The notes beneath the pieces were generated by a model. It worked only from the letters and a program-made list of their open reading frames with translations, had not been told where the DNA came from and did not search any database. A program made the position numbers and the translations under genes. Below are positions 14,442 to 24,318 of a stretch of 64,000 nt of DNA, piece by piece. How positions within the stretch are numbered: position 1 is the stretch's first letter; every line of letters starts with the position of its first letter. The stretch comes from Pseudomonas canadensis (GTDB taxonomy: Bacteria > Pseudomonadota > Gammaproteobacteria > Pseudomonadales > Pseudomonadaceae). The stretch is from contig NZ_AYTD01000014.1 in the NCBI RefSeq assembly GCF_000503215.1, positions 124,001-188,000 of the forward strand. Reading direction: 5' to 3'.

Positions 14442-16016
14442 TCAGCGTGCCAGTGCGGACGGATCTTCCTGCAACATTACCGAAGCATGCAGGCTGGCCA
14501 GGGCTTCTTTAACAGTGGACTCCTCCAGCGCATCCTTGGACTTCTTGCTTTCCTTGGCGGCGTATTCGAGCAGCACCAGGTAGTCGCGCTTGACCGACGC
14601 CTCTTTCGGCACCGTGGTGTCTTCCACCAACTTGCCCATCACATACTGCTGCGTGCGGGTGTTCTGGCTGGCACTTTGGTCGAGGGTTGCACTGGCCAGC
14701 AGGCCGTCCTTGTAGGAGAGCTTGGCCGAGCTGCTGACCTTGTCCTGCACTTGTATGTAGCGATAGTTCTGCGACTCTGCGTTGCCGTCCAGGGCAGGCG
14801 CTTTGCCGCCCTTGAGCCCTTTATGGAAACTCGCGGACAGGCTCGACTGCTGGTCCTGGCTGACACTGCGATCCAAGGTGCTGGTGCCGCCGACGCGGGT
14901 CTTTTGCGAAACCTCATAGGCGAAACTGTCCACCTCAGACGGACGCATCGGGTTCGGCGATTCGCTGGCCTGTATGATGGATGCCTTGAAGTCCGCCAAG
15001 CCGGTCAGCAAGCCCTGATCAGTCGAGTTGCGCGTCAACGCTTCGGGCAGGGTAACGCCCTGTGGATAATGACTATTCATGGCGCTGAAGGCGTCTTTGA
15101 ACATCGCCATCAGCTCTGGCTTGGCACTGCCGCGCTCCTGTGCCCGGTCGAATTGGGCGAGATAGCGTTGCAGGGCCTTGGCCTGTTGCTTGGCGTTGCC
15201 GAGGATCGCGGCGTTTTTCAGGTCGACGGCCAAGTTCAACTCGCCGAGCGGGCCCCTCATGCGGGTGGTGCGGCTTTGGCTGTCCGCATGGAAGGCCAGG
15301 CTCAGGTCCTGGCCGTCCAGGGATTTGAGCTTGGCATTGAGGTCCACCGACGCCAGCAGCTTGGTATCAAACTGCGTCAGTTGGCTCAGGTCGAGCTTCG
15401 GCGGCGTTGCCGTCAATCCATCTACGGCGGACTGGAAGGCGCTGCCCAGTTTGCCGACGGCCTTCAGTTCCTCATCGCTCAAGGTGCCACCGTCTACTGT
15501 GGCCTGCACGCCCAGGCCATCGGTCTGGCTCGAGAGGCTGAAGGTGACGGTCTTACCGCTGGCGGTCTTGATGCTGAGGCTGACCAGGTTGTCGGCCTTG
15601 GTGTGCAGCAGACCCTGATCAACTTTGATTTCACCTGCGTTCGCCGCGCGGTCGGCACTCGCGAACATCACCGACTGGGAAATCCCTGCCCCGCCCTTGG
15701 CGAACTGCGCAATCAGGCCAGCGCCCAAGCCACTGAAGCGGTTGGCCGTCGACTGCGAATTGAAGTTGGCGTTGAGCGATTTGCTGAGCGCGTCCTGGCT
15801 GTCACTTTCCCAGGCGCGCACGGTCTCTTGACCCGGTAATTGCCCGCGACGGGAATAGGTGTCGGAAAGCGTATCGGAGACGACGTTGCCCAGGCTGACG
15901 ACTGAAGAGGGCCTCTTCAGGCTGACTTCAATGTTGTGCGTCAGGGTTGCAGGCGGCGTTTCTGTCGGACGGACGATAAGCGTATTGCCGGTATTAATAG
16001 GCGAAAGCGTGGTCAT
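14442..16016 (-). CDS. Unrecognised 524-residue protein
   Basis: I do not recognise this protein. It has no signal peptide or membrane helix. It is rich in Ser, Ala, Lys, Leu and Gln, with a polar N-terminus containing proline and threonine (NTGNTLIVRPTETPP), a glycine-containing stretch near residue 100 (FSGLGAGLIAQFAKGG) and a long probably helical C-terminal half with many SxS and KxS patterns. The start at 16016 follows an AGGGAT ribosome site; an in-frame extension to 16091 has an unlikely Cys-rich start. It has its own terminator. The soluble, low-cysteine composition with an extended N-terminus would suit a secreted protein, but that is a guess. Confidence 0.75.
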   Translation of the reverse strand: MTTLSPINTGNTLIVRPTETPPATLTHNIEVSLKRPSSVVSLGNVVSDTLSDTYSRRGQLPGQETVRAWESDSQDALSKSLNANFNSQSTANRFSGLGAGLIAQFAKGGAGISQSVMFASADRAANAGEIKVDQGLLHTKADNLVSLSIKTASGKTVTFSLSSQTDGLGVQATVDGGTLSDEELKAVGKLGSAFQSAVDGLTATPPKLDLSQLTQFDTKLLASVDLNAKLKSLDGQDLSLAFHADSQSRTTRMRGPLGELNLAVDLKNAAILGNAKQQAKALQRYLAQFDRAQERGSAKPELMAMFKDAFSAMNSHYPQGVTLPEALTRNSTDQGLLTGLADFKASIIQASESPNPMRPSEVDSFAYEVSQKTRVGGTSTLDRSVSQDQQSSLSASFHKGLKGGKAPALDGNAESQNYRYIQVQDKVSSSAKLSYKDGLLASATLDQSASQNTRTQQYVMGKLVEDTTVPKEASVKRDYLVLLEYAAKESKKSKDALEESTVKEALASLHASVMLQEDPSALAR

Positions 16017-16087
16017 GACGATCCCTGTCTTGAGCTGAGCAATGCTCAATTTAACCAAGACTTCGATCGATTGACAGCACATAGATA

Positions 16088-16120
16088 GCAAAGAGCCATG
16101 CCAAAAAACTGGCTCTTTGC
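16088..16120. terminator. Inverted repeat, probable terminator of the FadL-type gene
   Basis: GCAAAGAGCCA and TGGCTCTTTGC form a perfect 11-bp stem with an 11-base loop. It lies 14 bases beyond the stop of the minus-strand porin gene. No clear T run follows on either strand, so termination would be weak or Rho-assisted. Confidence 0.55.
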
Positions 16121-16133
16121 GGTTTTGCGAACA

Positions 16134-17420
16134 TCAGAAGCGGTAGGTCACCGATCCGCCGAAGCCATTGGCGCTGTTTTCATACTTGGCATCGTAGGTC
16201 AGGCCCACCTGGGAAAGGTTCTGACGGACCTTGATCGGCTCTTCCTTGAGGTAGGAATACGCCACATCGAAGGTCAGGTTGTCGACAGGGGTCCAACCGG
16301 CGCCCAGGCTGAAAACAGTGCGGTCACCCGTAGGAATTCGCACTGAACGGTCGGTGTTATTAGTCGGCGTCTGGTCCACCGAGAAGCCGGTCCGTAGCAC
16401 CAGTTGTTTGTTGACCCGATACGCCGCGCCGATGGCGTGGGACCAGGTGTCATGCCAGTGCTGTTGCTCGGTGATCGAGCCAAGGCCACCAAATTGAGCA
16501 GTGAGATCGGACACGCCATCGTTGTTGATGGTGATCTTCTTCAACTGGCTCCAACGGGTGTAGGTGCTGCCGAGGTAGAGGGTCCAGTCGTCATTCAGTT
16601 GATGGGTGACCGAAAAATCCACCGAGGATGGCGTGGTGACGTTCAAGCTGGCGTCATAGTGCTGGGGCCCACCGTCGAAGGCATCGGAGATCACCCCGGA
16701 GGCGTGGGTCTTGCCGGTAAGGTGGTAGACCACCTGCGAGTGGTAGGTCACGCCGATACGCGTACTTTCGAGGGGTTGCACCAGGATACCGGCGTTGAAC
16801 CCGGTGGCGTTGTCGTCGCCTTTGACCTTCACACTTTCGCCCGCGCCGCCACCCAGCGGCACATTGGAGTCCAGCTCGCCATTGATGCGATTGAAGGTCG
16901 GGCCGAAGCCTACCGACACCTTGTCGTTGAAGGCATAGCTGACCGTCGGCTGCACGGTGATGACCTGAACCTTGCTCTTGTTGCCGAAGCCATTGCCCTG
17001 GAAGCTGTGCTCATAGTCGGTCACCAAGCCGAACGGGGCATAGATGCCTAAACCGAACGCCCAGTGCTCATCGATAGGCGTGACCAGATACCCCATCGGC
17101 ACGGCAATGCCGGGCACCATATCGCCCTTGTTGGTGCCTGGGTTGTCGGCACCGAACTGCGAGGAACTGGCGTCTTTGATATCGGTTTTGGCATCGAGGT
17201 AAGTCGCACCGAGACTGACTTCATTCTGCTTCAGGCGAGACATACCGGCGGGGTTGCCAAACACGGTACTGGCGTCTTCGGCCGATGAGGAGCGACCGGC
17301 ATAACCCGTGCCCATTGAACTGATACTTTGTTCATTGAGCGCGAATCCACCGGCGAACAGCTGGGTTGAGGCAAGGGAAACGGCGAGCGCCAAGGCGCCT
17401 TTAAGAGTTTTGTTATTCAT
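16134..17420 (-). CDS. OmpP1/FadL family outer membrane protein
   Basis: A 428-residue outer-membrane barrel of the long-chain fatty acid transporter family. A signal peptide ends at about QLFA/GGFAL. The mature N-terminus has the hatch motif pattern SSAEDASTVFGNPAG, with the family's NPAG, and the chain ends in an aromatic YRF, as barrels do for BAM recognition. FadL proteins move hydrophobic compounds through a lateral opening in the barrel. The substrate cannot be read from the sequence. It stands alone on the minus strand. Confidence 0.92.
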   Translation of the reverse strand: MNNKTLKGALALAVSLASTQLFAGGFALNEQSISSMGTGYAGRSSSAEDASTVFGNPAGMSRLKQNEVSLGATYLDAKTDIKDASSSQFGADNPGTNKGDMVPGIAVPMGYLVTPIDEHWAFGLGIYAPFGLVTDYEHSFQGNGFGNKSKVQVITVQPTVSYAFNDKVSVGFGPTFNRINGELDSNVPLGGGAGESVKVKGDDNATGFNAGILVQPLESTRIGVTYHSQVVYHLTGKTHASGVISDAFDGGPQHYDASLNVTTPSSVDFSVTHQLNDDWTLYLGSTYTRWSQLKKITINNDGVSDLTAQFGGLGSITEQQHWHDTWSHAIGAAYRVNKQLVLRTGFSVDQTPTNNTDRSVRIPTGDRTVFSLGAGWTPVDNLTFDVAYSYLKEEPIKVRQNLSQVGLTYDAKYENSANGFGGSVTYRF

Positions 17421-17622
17421 TATTAGGACTCGAATTGTGGGGCAGCGACGAGGAAGCTACCAACGTTCGAGCGAGGGGTTTATGAAGAGTTTTTCATGCG
17501 GTTGATTGTCGGACAATCCTAGGATATTCAAAGACTTTAGCTGTTTTTCATCCCCAATAATGACCTTGAAGCCTGATCATGACCCATTGGTTTTGAACAG
17601 AGCCTGACAATGGCTCGGATAC

Positions 17623-17653
17623 AAAAAACCCCAGGCACTTCGTATGCCTGGGG
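17623..17653 (-). terminator. Second terminator beyond tRNA-Lys
   Basis: CCCCAGGCA and TGCCTGGGG pair around CTTCGTA. On the minus strand the stem is followed by six T. It lies about 25 bases beyond the first tRNA terminator. Confidence 0.85.
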
Positions 17654-17675
17654 CTTTCTCTGTATTCCAGCAGGC

Positions 17676-17720
17676 AAAAAAAAACCCGGAAATCCTCACT
17701 TGCGTGGGCCTTCCGGATTT
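17676..17720 (-). terminator. Terminator of tRNA-Lys
   Basis: On the minus strand TCCGGAA pairs with TTTCCGGG and is followed by a run of nine T. It lies about 20 bases beyond the tRNA 3' end. Confidence 0.8.
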
Positions 17721-17736
17721 TCTAAACCGCCAAAAA

Positions 17737-17812
17737 TGGTGGGTCGTGTGGGATTCGAACCTACGACCAATTGGTTAAAAGCCAACTGCTCTACCAACTG
17801 AGCTAACGACCC
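17737..17812 (-). tRNA. tRNA-Lys (anticodon TTT)
   Basis: A 76-base cloverleaf on the minus strand. It begins GGGTCGTTAGCTCAGTTGG, has anticodon loop CTTTTAA with TTT at 17777-17779 (read on the minus strand), T loop GGTTCGAATCC, acceptor arms GGGTCGT/ACGACCC, and an encoded CCA end. It precedes no other tRNA. Confidence 0.97.
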
Positions 17813-17875
17813 GCTGTGTGGTGGCGCGTATAATACTGATTTCTAAGGATTATTCAACACCTTATTTGAAATAAA

Positions 17876-18565
17876 TCAGAAATAACGCGTTGGGTCAGTA
17901 ATTCCGGCCGCTTGGAAGCCTTCTGCACGCAGTCGGCAGCTGTCGCATTTCCCACAAGCACGGCCGTCATCGTCTGCCTGATAGCAGGAAACAGTCAGCG
18001 AATAATCCACGCCAAGTCCTACACCAGCCTTGACGATATCGGCCTTGCTGAGGTTTTGCAGCGGCGCCAGGATACGGAAGCCCTGCCCTTCTACACCGGC
18101 CTTGGTCGCCAGGTTGGCCATGCGCTCGAACGACTCGACGAACTCTGGGCGGCAGTCCGGGTAACCGGAGTAATCCACTGCGTTGACGCCAATGAAGATG
18201 TCGCGAGCGTTGAGCACTTCTGCCCAGCCGAGGGCCAGGGACAGGAACACGGTGTTGCGTGCCGGCACGTAGGTCACCGGGATGCCTTCGCTGGGCGCTT
18301 CCGGCACATCGATGCTGCTGTCGGTCAGCGCCGAGCCGCCGATGCCGTTGAGGTTCAGGCCGATCACCTTGTGCTCGACCACGCCCATCTCACGGGCAAC
18401 ACGCGCGGCGGCGTTCAGCTCGGCGCGGTGACGCTGGCCGTAGTCGAAGCTCATGGTGTAGCAGCTGTAGCCTTGCGCCTGGGCCATGGCCACCACGGTG
18501 GCCGAGTCGAGGCCGCCGGACAGCAGGATTACCGCGCGTTTTTGATCCATTGTGTGTTCAGTCAT
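17876..18565 (-). CDS. queC: 7-cyano-7-deazaguanine synthase
   Basis: ATP-dependent enzyme that turns 7-carboxy-7-deazaguanine into preQ0 on the way to queuosine in tRNA. The 229-residue protein has the PP-loop LSGGLDSAT near the start and the C-terminal zinc-binding cysteines [10 protein letters not shown]. The start at 18565 is preferred because CCAGGACG precedes it; an internal Met at 18550 lacks a ribosome site. It starts one base after the queE stop, so the two are translated together. Confidence 0.95.
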   Translation of the reverse strand: MTEHTMDQKRAVILLSGGLDSATVVAMAQAQGYSCYTMSFDYGQRHRAELNAAARVAREMGVVEHKVIGLNLNGIGGSALTDSSIDVPEAPSEGIPVTYVPARNTVFLSLALGWAEVLNARDIFIGVNAVDYSGYPDCRPEFVESFERMANLATKAGVEGQGFRILAPLQNLSKADIVKAGVGLGVDYSLTVSCYQADDDGRACGKCDSCRLRAEGFQAAGITDPTRYF

Positions 18566-18566
18566 A

Positions 18567-19214
18567 TCAGCGTCCTGGCTCGTCGTTCCAAAGGTATTTA
18601 TGCAGCTGCAATTGCAGGCGCACCGGGAGATTGTCCGCAACCACCCAATCAGCGAGGTCGCGTGCGTTCAGGTCATGGTGGCTTGGCGAAAACAGTACTT
18701 CGCCTGCGCGGCGGTCCAGCCCGTATTGAATCAGCTTGGAGTTCGCCCAGTCGTAGTCGTCGCGGGAGCAGATCACGAACTTGACTTGATCGTTGGCCGT
18801 CAGCAGCTCGATGTTCTCGTAGCGGTTACGGTGCGCTTCCTTGGAGTCGGGGGTCTTGAGGTCGACCACGCGGCTGACACGGGGGTCGACCGCAGAGATG
18901 TCCAAGGCGCCACTGGTCTCCAGGGAGACCTCGTAGCCGGCATCACACAGCTGCTTGAGCAACGGGATGGCATTGGGCTGGGCCAACGGCTCGCCGCCGG
19001 TCACACAGACGTAGCGCGGCTTGTAGCCGGCGACCTGCTCCAGGATGTCATCGAGGGTGCGCACCGTGCCGCCACTGAAGGCGTAGGCGCTGTCGCAGTA
19101 TTGGCAACGCAAGGGGCAACCGGTCAGGCGCACGAATACTGTGGGCAGGCCAGCCGTTCGCGTTTCACCCTGCAATGAGTAAAAAACTTCGGTAATACGT
19201 AATGTGTCTTGCAT
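18567..19214 (-). CDS. queE: 7-carboxy-7-deazaguanine synthase
   Basis: Radical SAM enzyme that rearranges 6-carboxytetrahydropterin to 7-carboxy-7-deazaguanine. The 215-residue protein carries the cluster motif CPLRCQYC near residue 31 and the SAM-binding [11 protein letters not shown]. It begins [11 protein letters not shown], typical of QueE. An alternative start lies three codons upstream at 19223; neither has a strong ribosome site. It heads the queE-queC pair. Confidence 0.95.
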   Translation of the reverse strand: MQDTLRITEVFYSLQGETRTAGLPTVFVRLTGCPLRCQYCDSAYAFSGGTVRTLDDILEQVAGYKPRYVCVTGGEPLAQPNAIPLLKQLCDAGYEVSLETSGALDISAVDPRVSRVVDLKTPDSKEAHRNRYENIELLTANDQVKFVICSRDDYDWANSKLIQYGLDRRAGEVLFSPSHHDLNARDLADWVVADNLPVRLQLQLHKYLWNDEPGR

Positions 19215-19331
19215 AGTCGCCACGGGCGTAACAGCTAAACAGGCTGTCCGCCTCCGTCAGGCACTTTGAGGGACCCCGCCAACGCGTAGACCCCAAAAAG
19301 CGTGTTTCATAAAAGGGCGTGGATTCTAACG

Positions 19332-19354
19332 AAAAAACCCGCGACAGGCGCGGG
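19332..19354 (-). terminator. Terminator of the tol-pal operon
   Basis: CCCGCG and CGCGGG pair around five bases. On the minus strand the stem is followed by six T, 25 bases beyond the cpoB stop. Confidence 0.85.
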
Positions 19355-19378
19355 TTTCTTCTAAACGGGCTGCATCGC

Positions 19379-20212
19379 TTACAAGCGTTGCAGATCCCGT
19401 TGGGCCAACTGGGCAGCGGAAGTCCCCGGATATTGGGCCACAACCTGCTGCAGAATGCCTTTGACCTTGTCGGTATGACCCAGGCGGCGTTCTACGTCAG
19501 CGAGTTTGTACAGCGAATCCGGCACCTTGGCATGCTTGGGGTACAGCTGGCTGACCTTGGCAAATGCCTGGCCCGCGCCCTGTAGATCACCCTTGGCCAG
19601 GTTGACTTCACCCAACCAGTATTGGGCGTTGCCCGCGTACTGGCTGTTCGGGTATTTACGCAGGAAAGCGGTAAATGCCTGGCTGGCCTTATCGAAATCC
19701 TTGGCTTTGATCAAGTCGAAGGCTGCATCGTAATACAGCTTTTCCTTAGCCGGATCACCCGGTTCGCTGCTCGCGGCAGGGGCTTGGCTGGCAGCCGCCC
19801 CTGCTGCTGCACCACCGGCAGCAGCGCTTGGCGCGCCACCGGCAGAAGAATTATCAGGAGTTGCGGCAGGTTGAACGCCGGCTCCAATGCGTCGATCAAG
19901 ATCCTGGTAACGCTCCAGGCCTTCTTGCTTCAGCTGGTTCACTTGGTTCTGCAGTACTTCAATGGTGCCTTGTTGCTGCGCCAGTTGATCCTGCATGCGT
20001 TGCAGCTGGTTGAACAGTTCGCCCTGTGCCGAGGGAGCGGACGTAGCCGCTCCCCCCGCATAGGCGCCGTTCGTGCCATAACCTGCTGGCGGATAACTGC
20101 TCCCGCTATTGTTATAGCCAGAGTTGCTATCTTCCACAGGAACCGCAGCCCACACCGCAAGCGGTGCGAGGCTGAGAGCCAATACAGTTAGAGCACGACG
20201 GCACGTTCGCAT
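19379..20212 (-). CDS. cpoB: Cell division coordinator CpoB
   Basis: Periplasmic protein (also YbgF) that links PBP1B-driven wall synthesis with Tol-Pal constriction. The 277 residues comprise a signal peptide ending near VWA/AVPV, a trimerising coiled coil at about residues 65-110 (LQRMQDQLAQQQGTIEVL), a low-complexity Ala/Gly/Ser linker at about 115-150, and a C-terminal TPR region of three repeats with YPNSQYAGNAQYWLGE. It is the last gene of the tol-pal operon, six bases after pal. Confidence 0.94.
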   Translation of the reverse strand: MRTCRRALTVLALSLAPLAVWAAVPVEDSNSGYNNSGSSYPPAGYGTNGAYAGGAATSAPSAQGELFNQLQRMQDQLAQQQGTIEVLQNQVNQLKQEGLERYQDLDRRIGAGVQPAATPDNSSAGGAPSAAAGGAAAGAAASQAPAASSEPGDPAKEKLYYDAAFDLIKAKDFDKASQAFTAFLRKYPNSQYAGNAQYWLGEVNLAKGDLQGAGQAFAKVSQLYPKHAKVPDSLYKLADVERRLGHTDKVKGILQQVVAQYPGTSAAQLAQRDLQRL

Positions 20213-20218
20213 GACGAA

Positions 20219-20719
20219 TTACTTACGCAGTTCGACGCGACGGTTTTGAGCCCAGGACTGCTCGTCGTGGCCAGTAGCAACTGGACGCTCTTTACCGTAG
20301 GAAACCAGTTCCAGTTGGCCTGGAGCAACACCTTGCAGTACCAGGTAGCGCTGAACGGCTTTCGCACGACGCTCGCCCAGTGCCATGTTGTACTCACGAG
20401 TACCACGTTCGTCAGTGTTACCTTCCAGTACAACGCGAGCGCCGTTAGCTTTCAGGTCCTTCGCGTGAACGTCCAGAGCGCGCATGGCTTCTGGTTTCAG
20501 GTCCGAACTGTCGTATTCGAAGTAGAAAGTGGTGATAGCGCGCAGAGCAGCTTCTTCGCTCAGGGAGCCGTCAACCGCACCAGTGTTAGCGCCGTAACCA
20601 GCGTTTGGATCAACAGCTGCGCCTTCACCGGCATTGTCGCCGCCTTTAGACGAGCAACCAACGGCTACGGACAGAGCCAGAGCCAGAGCAGCAAACTTAC
20701 CAAACTTCAGCATTTCCAT
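20219..20719 (-). CDS. pal: Peptidoglycan-associated lipoprotein OprL/Pal
   Basis: Outer-membrane lipoprotein that binds peptidoglycan and TolB. The 166 residues have a lipobox VAVGC with the lipidated cysteine at residue 22 and a C-terminal OmpA-like domain with the murein-binding pattern [11 protein letters not shown] and LGERRAKAV. The N-terminus [14 protein letters not shown] is that of Pseudomonas OprL as I recall it. It lies 55 bases after tolB. Confidence 0.97.
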   Translation of the reverse strand: MEMLKFGKFAALALALSVAVGCSSKGGDNAGEGAAVDPNAGYGANTGAVDGSLSEEAALRAITTFYFEYDSSDLKPEAMRALDVHAKDLKANGARVVLEGNTDERGTREYNMALGERRAKAVQRYLVLQGVAPGQLELVSYGKERPVATGHDEQSWAQNRRVELRK

Positions 20720-20774
20720 CGTGAAACTCCTAATGAACCCCAGTGTGTTAAGTACTTCTTTTTGTAGCGCCGCG

Positions 20775-22076
20775 TCAGTTCAGGTAAGGGGACCAGGATG
20801 GTTCTCTGACTTCGCCTTGTGCGGTAGGAAGTGGGAGCCTTACGCGTCCATTTATGGACACGAGCATCAAGACTCCCCGGCCCTGCTGGCGGGTGGCGTA
20901 GATTACCATGGTGCCGTTGGGCGCAACAGTGGCTGACTCATCAAGGTTGGTATCTGTGAGGATTTTTACGGTTCCGCGCTGCAAATCCTGGGCCGCAACC
21001 CGGAAATTAGTGAAACCATCCTGACGGTGAATCATCACCAACGTCTTTTCATCGGCCGAAAGCTTAGGGTTGGCGTTGTAGTTACCGATAAAAGTAACAC
21101 GCTCTGCCCCACCACCATTCACGTTCGCCTTGTAGACCTGTGGCTTGCCGCCTCGGTCAGAGGTGAAGTAGATGGTCGAACCATCCTTGCCCCAGAACGG
21201 TTCGGTGTTGATGCCCGGGCCGCTGGTTACGCGGGAAATCTGGCGCGAAGCCATGTTCATCACGTAGATATCCGGGTTGCCATCCTTGGACAGCACGAAC
21301 GCCAGGCGCGAACCATCCGGCGACCAGGCCGGTGCACCGTTGAGGCCTTCGAAGTTGGTGATCTGCTCACGACGGCCAGTATCAATGTGCTGGACGAAGA
21401 TACGCGGACGCTTCTGCTCGAAGGACACGTAGGCAATACGCTTGCCGTCCGGCGCGAAGCGCGGCGACAGGATTGGCTCACGGGATTGGAGCAAGGTCAC
21501 AGCCCGTGCACCGTCGTAGTCCGAGCGCTGCAAAGTGTAACGAGTGTTGTCTACAGAGAAACGTTCAGCCGTTACGTACAGCAGACGCGTCGAGAACGCA
21601 CCCTTGATACCGGTGAGCTTTTCAAACGACTGGTCCGAGATGTAGTGGGCCATGTCGCGGATCTGCTCGGCAGTGCCCGACACGCTGCCGGTCAAGACCT
21701 GCTGTTCGGTCGCCACGTTGAACAAGGTGTAGGTGATTTGCAGACGACCACCGGCCGGCGTGATATTGCCGACCATCAGGTACTGCGCACCCACCGCTTT
21801 CCAGTCGCGGAACACGACTTCGCTGGCCTGGTTTGGCTGGCTGATCATGTTGCCTTTTGGAATCGGTGCGTAGTAACCGGAGTTGCGCAGGTCGTCGCTG
21901 ACGATCTGGGCCATGTCGTCCGGCAGCACGCTGCCGCCCTGCCAGCCGAACGGCACTACCGCGATCGGGGTGGCCCGATCGCTACCGCTGGTGACCAGAA
22001 TGTTCTTTTCATCCGCCGCCGCTATCCCTGCCATACAGCAAATAACGACAAGCATTCCTCGAAGAAGGTTTCTCAC
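20775..22076 (-). CDS. tolB: Tol-Pal system protein TolB
   Basis: Periplasmic six-bladed beta-propeller that shifts between Pal and TolA. The 433 residues carry a signal peptide ending near GIAA/ADEK, an N-terminal alpha/beta domain (about 25-165), and WD40-like repeats with recurring [28 protein letters not shown] and EPSWSPYL patterns. The start overlaps the tolA stop by four bases. Confidence 0.96.
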   Translation of the reverse strand: MRNLLRGMLVVICCMAGIAAADEKNILVTSGSDRATPIAVVPFGWQGGSVLPDDMAQIVSDDLRNSGYYAPIPKGNMISQPNQASEVVFRDWKAVGAQYLMVGNITPAGGRLQITYTLFNVATEQQVLTGSVSGTAEQIRDMAHYISDQSFEKLTGIKGAFSTRLLYVTAERFSVDNTRYTLQRSDYDGARAVTLLQSREPILSPRFAPDGKRIAYVSFEQKRPRIFVQHIDTGRREQITNFEGLNGAPAWSPDGSRLAFVLSKDGNPDIYVMNMASRQISRVTSGPGINTEPFWGKDGSTIYFTSDRGGKPQVYKANVNGGGAERVTFIGNYNANPKLSADEKTLVMIHRQDGFTNFRVAAQDLQRGTVKILTDTNLDESATVAPNGTMVIYATRQQGRGVLMLVSINGRVRLPLPTAQGEVREPSWSPYLN

Positions 22077-23146
22077 AAGGCTAGATCCTCAGGTGTGAAT
22101 GTCATCTTGAATGAACGATAGGGAGCGAAGTCGCTTGGTTTCATTCCCTGCATCTCGGTCAACCGGCCAATATTCTTGACCGCGGCAACCGCCGAACTGT
22201 CGAACGAACCGTCACCACTGGACTTGGACACGCTGACCGAAGTCACCGTACCGTCCGGCAACATGCCGATCTGCAGCACTACTGTCATGCCTTTACGTGC
22301 CGAAGGTGGACGTGTCCATCCCTCTGCTGCCCGCGCCCGAATCAGGTCGTCGAAACTGCCCGCGACTTCATCACCACGTTCATCGGCCAAGGCTTGCTGA
22401 CGCTGCGGCGTGTCGGAGAGCAGATCTGCCAAGGCCTGGGCCTTTTTCTCTTCGGCGGATTTGCGCGCTGCTTCCTGGGCCTTTTTCTTCTGGGCGTCGG
22501 CGGCAGCTTTCTTCTTCGCGTCGTCGGCGACTTTTTTCTTCGCCTCGTCTGCTTCAGCTTTTTTCTTGGCGTCTTCGGCGGCTTTCTTCTTCGCGTCTTC
22601 GACTATTTTCTTCTTGGCGTCTTCAGCGGCCTTTTTCTTGGCCTCTTCTTCAGCAGCCTTCTTGGCTTCTTCTTCAGACTTCTTCTTGGCTATATCAGCC
22701 AATTGTTTCTCTTCGGCCTTTTTGGCTTCGGCAGCTTTCTCGGCTTTCTTGGCTTCATCAGCCTTTTTCGCCTCGTCCGCTTTCTTGGCTTCGTCAGCCT
22801 TTTTCGATTCCTCGGCCTTTTGAGCCGCCTCTTCTTTCTTTTGTTCCGCAGCAGCCTTCACCGCTTCCTGCTCGACCTTCTTCTGTTCCATCTGTTCGAC
22901 TTCAGTCTGGCGCGCAGCCGACTTCTGGGCCTCACCCGCAATCTTCTGATTGGTCTGGGTGGTGGCCTGACTTTTCGATTTCAGCTGATACAGGGTCGCC
23001 TGCACGATCGGCTTGGCTGGCGGCAGGTCCGGAGTCATGGCAAAGCTGACGAACAGCATGCCAAACACCAGGACGTGCAGGGCAATTGCCCAGACGCTAG
23101 GCCAGAAGTAGCTTTCCGAGGCGGACGGCTCTCGCTGTTGCTGCAT
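22073..23146 (-). CDS. tolA: Cell envelope integrity protein TolA
   Basis: Inner-membrane protein that spans the periplasm and transmits the proton-driven motion of TolQR to Pal. The 357 residues have one membrane helix at about 14-36, a long helical domain at about 60-240 made of [17 protein letters not shown] repeats, and a globular C-terminal TonB-like domain. The repeat domain is lysine- and alanine-rich as in the family. Its first base overlaps the end of tolR. Confidence 0.95.
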   Translation of the reverse strand: MQQQREPSASESYFWPSVWAIALHVLVFGMLFVSFAMTPDLPPAKPIVQATLYQLKSKSQATTQTNQKIAGEAQKSAARQTEVEQMEQKKVEQEAVKAAAEQKKEEAAQKAEESKKADEAKKADEAKKADEAKKAEKAAEAKKAEEKQLADIAKKKSEEEAKKAAEEEAKKKAAEDAKKKIVEDAKKKAAEDAKKKAEADEAKKKVADDAKKKAAADAQKKKAQEAARKSAEEKKAQALADLLSDTPQRQQALADERGDEVAGSFDDLIRARAAEGWTRPPSARKGMTVVLQIGMLPDGTVTSVSVSKSSGDGSFDSSAVAAVKNIGRLTEMQGMKPSDFAPYRSFKMTFTPEDLAL

Positions 23147-23607
23147 CAGGGCGCCTCGGTAATCAAGCCAACGTTACCCACGCCGGCCTTCTGCAGCCCG
23201 CCCATGGCGCCCATGACGGAGCCGTAGTCGACCGCCTTGTCACCGCGGATGAAGACCTGGGTGTGCTTGCCGCCTTCGTTGCCGGAACGAATGATCTTGG
23301 TCACCGCATCGGTCATCGCCGGCAAGGTCAGGGCCTTGTCCTGCTGCTTCTGAGTGTCGACTTCGCTGCCAAGGTTCCAGTAATAGGTCTTGTCGGACTT
23401 GATCGAAATGGTCAGCACCTGGGTGTTGTTGTCTTGCGGCAAGGCTTCGCTGGAAACCTTGGGCAGGTCAACCTTCACACCCTGGTTGAGCATCGGCGCG
23501 GTCACCATGAAGATAACCAGCAGCACCAGCATCACGTCGATGTAAGGCACTACGTTCATCTCGGCGACCGGCTTGCGCTTGGTTCGAGCTCGAGTGATTA
23601 AAGCCAT
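23146..23607 (-). CDS. tolR: TolR, Tol-Pal motor subunit
   Basis: ExbD-family inner-membrane protein of 153 residues. A short cytoplasmic N-terminus with EMNVVPYIDVMLVLLVIFM carries the membrane helix and the conserved aspartate that carries protons; the rest is periplasmic. It lies 14 bases after tolQ and overlaps tolA by one base. Confidence 0.95.
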   Translation of the reverse strand: MALITRARTKRKPVAEMNVVPYIDVMLVLLVIFMVTAPMLNQGVKVDLPKVSSEALPQDNNTQVLTISIKSDKTYYWNLGSEVDTQKQQDKALTLPAMTDAVTKIIRSGNEGGKHTQVFIRGDKAVDYGSVMGAMGGLQKAGVGNVGLITEAP

Positions 23608-23621
23608 CGTGAGATACCTGC

Positions 23622-24317
23622 TTATTCTTCGCTGGTGTGCACTTTACGGTGCAGGATCGCCTGGAATTCATCGGCGAAGGTGTAGTAACGGCCAATCAGG
23701 TTCTCGCCGCGAGCAGCAAAACGGTTGTAGGCAATTACTGCGGGGATAGCAGCGAACAGGCCGATCGCGGTGGCGATCAGGGCTTCGGCAATACCTGGCG
23801 CCACGGTAGCCAGGGTCGCTTGCTGGGCCTGGGCCAGGCCACGGAAGGAGTTCATGATCCCCCACACGGTACCGAACAAGCCGATGTAAGGGCTTACGGA
23901 GCCGACGGTGGCGAGGAACGGCAAGCTTTGCTCAAGCTTCTCTTCTTCACGGGAAATGGCAACGCGCATGGCACGAGCCACACCTTCCATGACCGCTTCC
24001 GGGTCAACACCTGGCTGCTGGCGCAGGCGGGAGAATTCCTTGAAGCCGGCGCGGAAGATCTGCTCGACGCCCGAATCCGGGTCCGGGTTGCTGCCCGCCT
24101 GACGGTAAAGCTTGGACAGGTCGATACCCGACCAGAAGCGCTCTTCAAAGCTCTCCAGGGCACGTCGACCGGCACGCAACAGATTGCTACGCTGAAAAAT
24201 CATGACCCAAGAGGTAACCGATGCAGCTACCAGGGTCAGCATGACCAGTTGAACCACAACACTGGCATTGCTGACCAGGCTCCACATGGAGGAATGGTCG
24301 ACGACGGTAGGTTCCAC
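23622..24317 (-). CDS. tolQ: TolQ, Tol-Pal motor subunit
   Basis: ExbB/MotA-family inner-membrane protein of 231 residues with three membrane helices. The second and third hold the proton-channel region: SPYIGLFGTVWGIMNSF, then VAPGIAEALIATAIGLFAAIPAVIAYN. The gene is one base after ybgC and begins the motor part of the operon. Confidence 0.96.
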   Translation of the reverse strand: MEPTVVDHSSMWSLVSNASVVVQLVMLTLVAASVTSWVMIFQRSNLLRAGRRALESFEERFWSGIDLSKLYRQAGSNPDPDSGVEQIFRAGFKEFSRLRQQPGVDPEAVMEGVARAMRVAISREEEKLEQSLPFLATVGSVSPYIGLFGTVWGIMNSFRGLAQAQQATLATVAPGIAEALIATAIGLFAAIPAVIAYNRFAARGENLIGRYYTFADEFQAILHRKVHTSEE

Positions 24318-24318
24318 G

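Larger units (their letters stand above)
17421..17875. other. Gene-free stretch holding tRNA-Lys and its terminators
   Basis: These 455 bases lie between the FadL-type gene and queC. They contain the tRNA gene and two terminator hairpins, listed separately. The 200 bases next to 17420 are AT-rich and presumably carry the porin promoter. No further coding frame is supported. Confidence 0.7.

Noticed and set aside
19215..19331. Possible preQ1 riboswitch before queE
   Set aside because: I could not find a convincing preQ1 aptamer (small hairpin plus A-rich tail) in the leader; a covariance-model search would decide.
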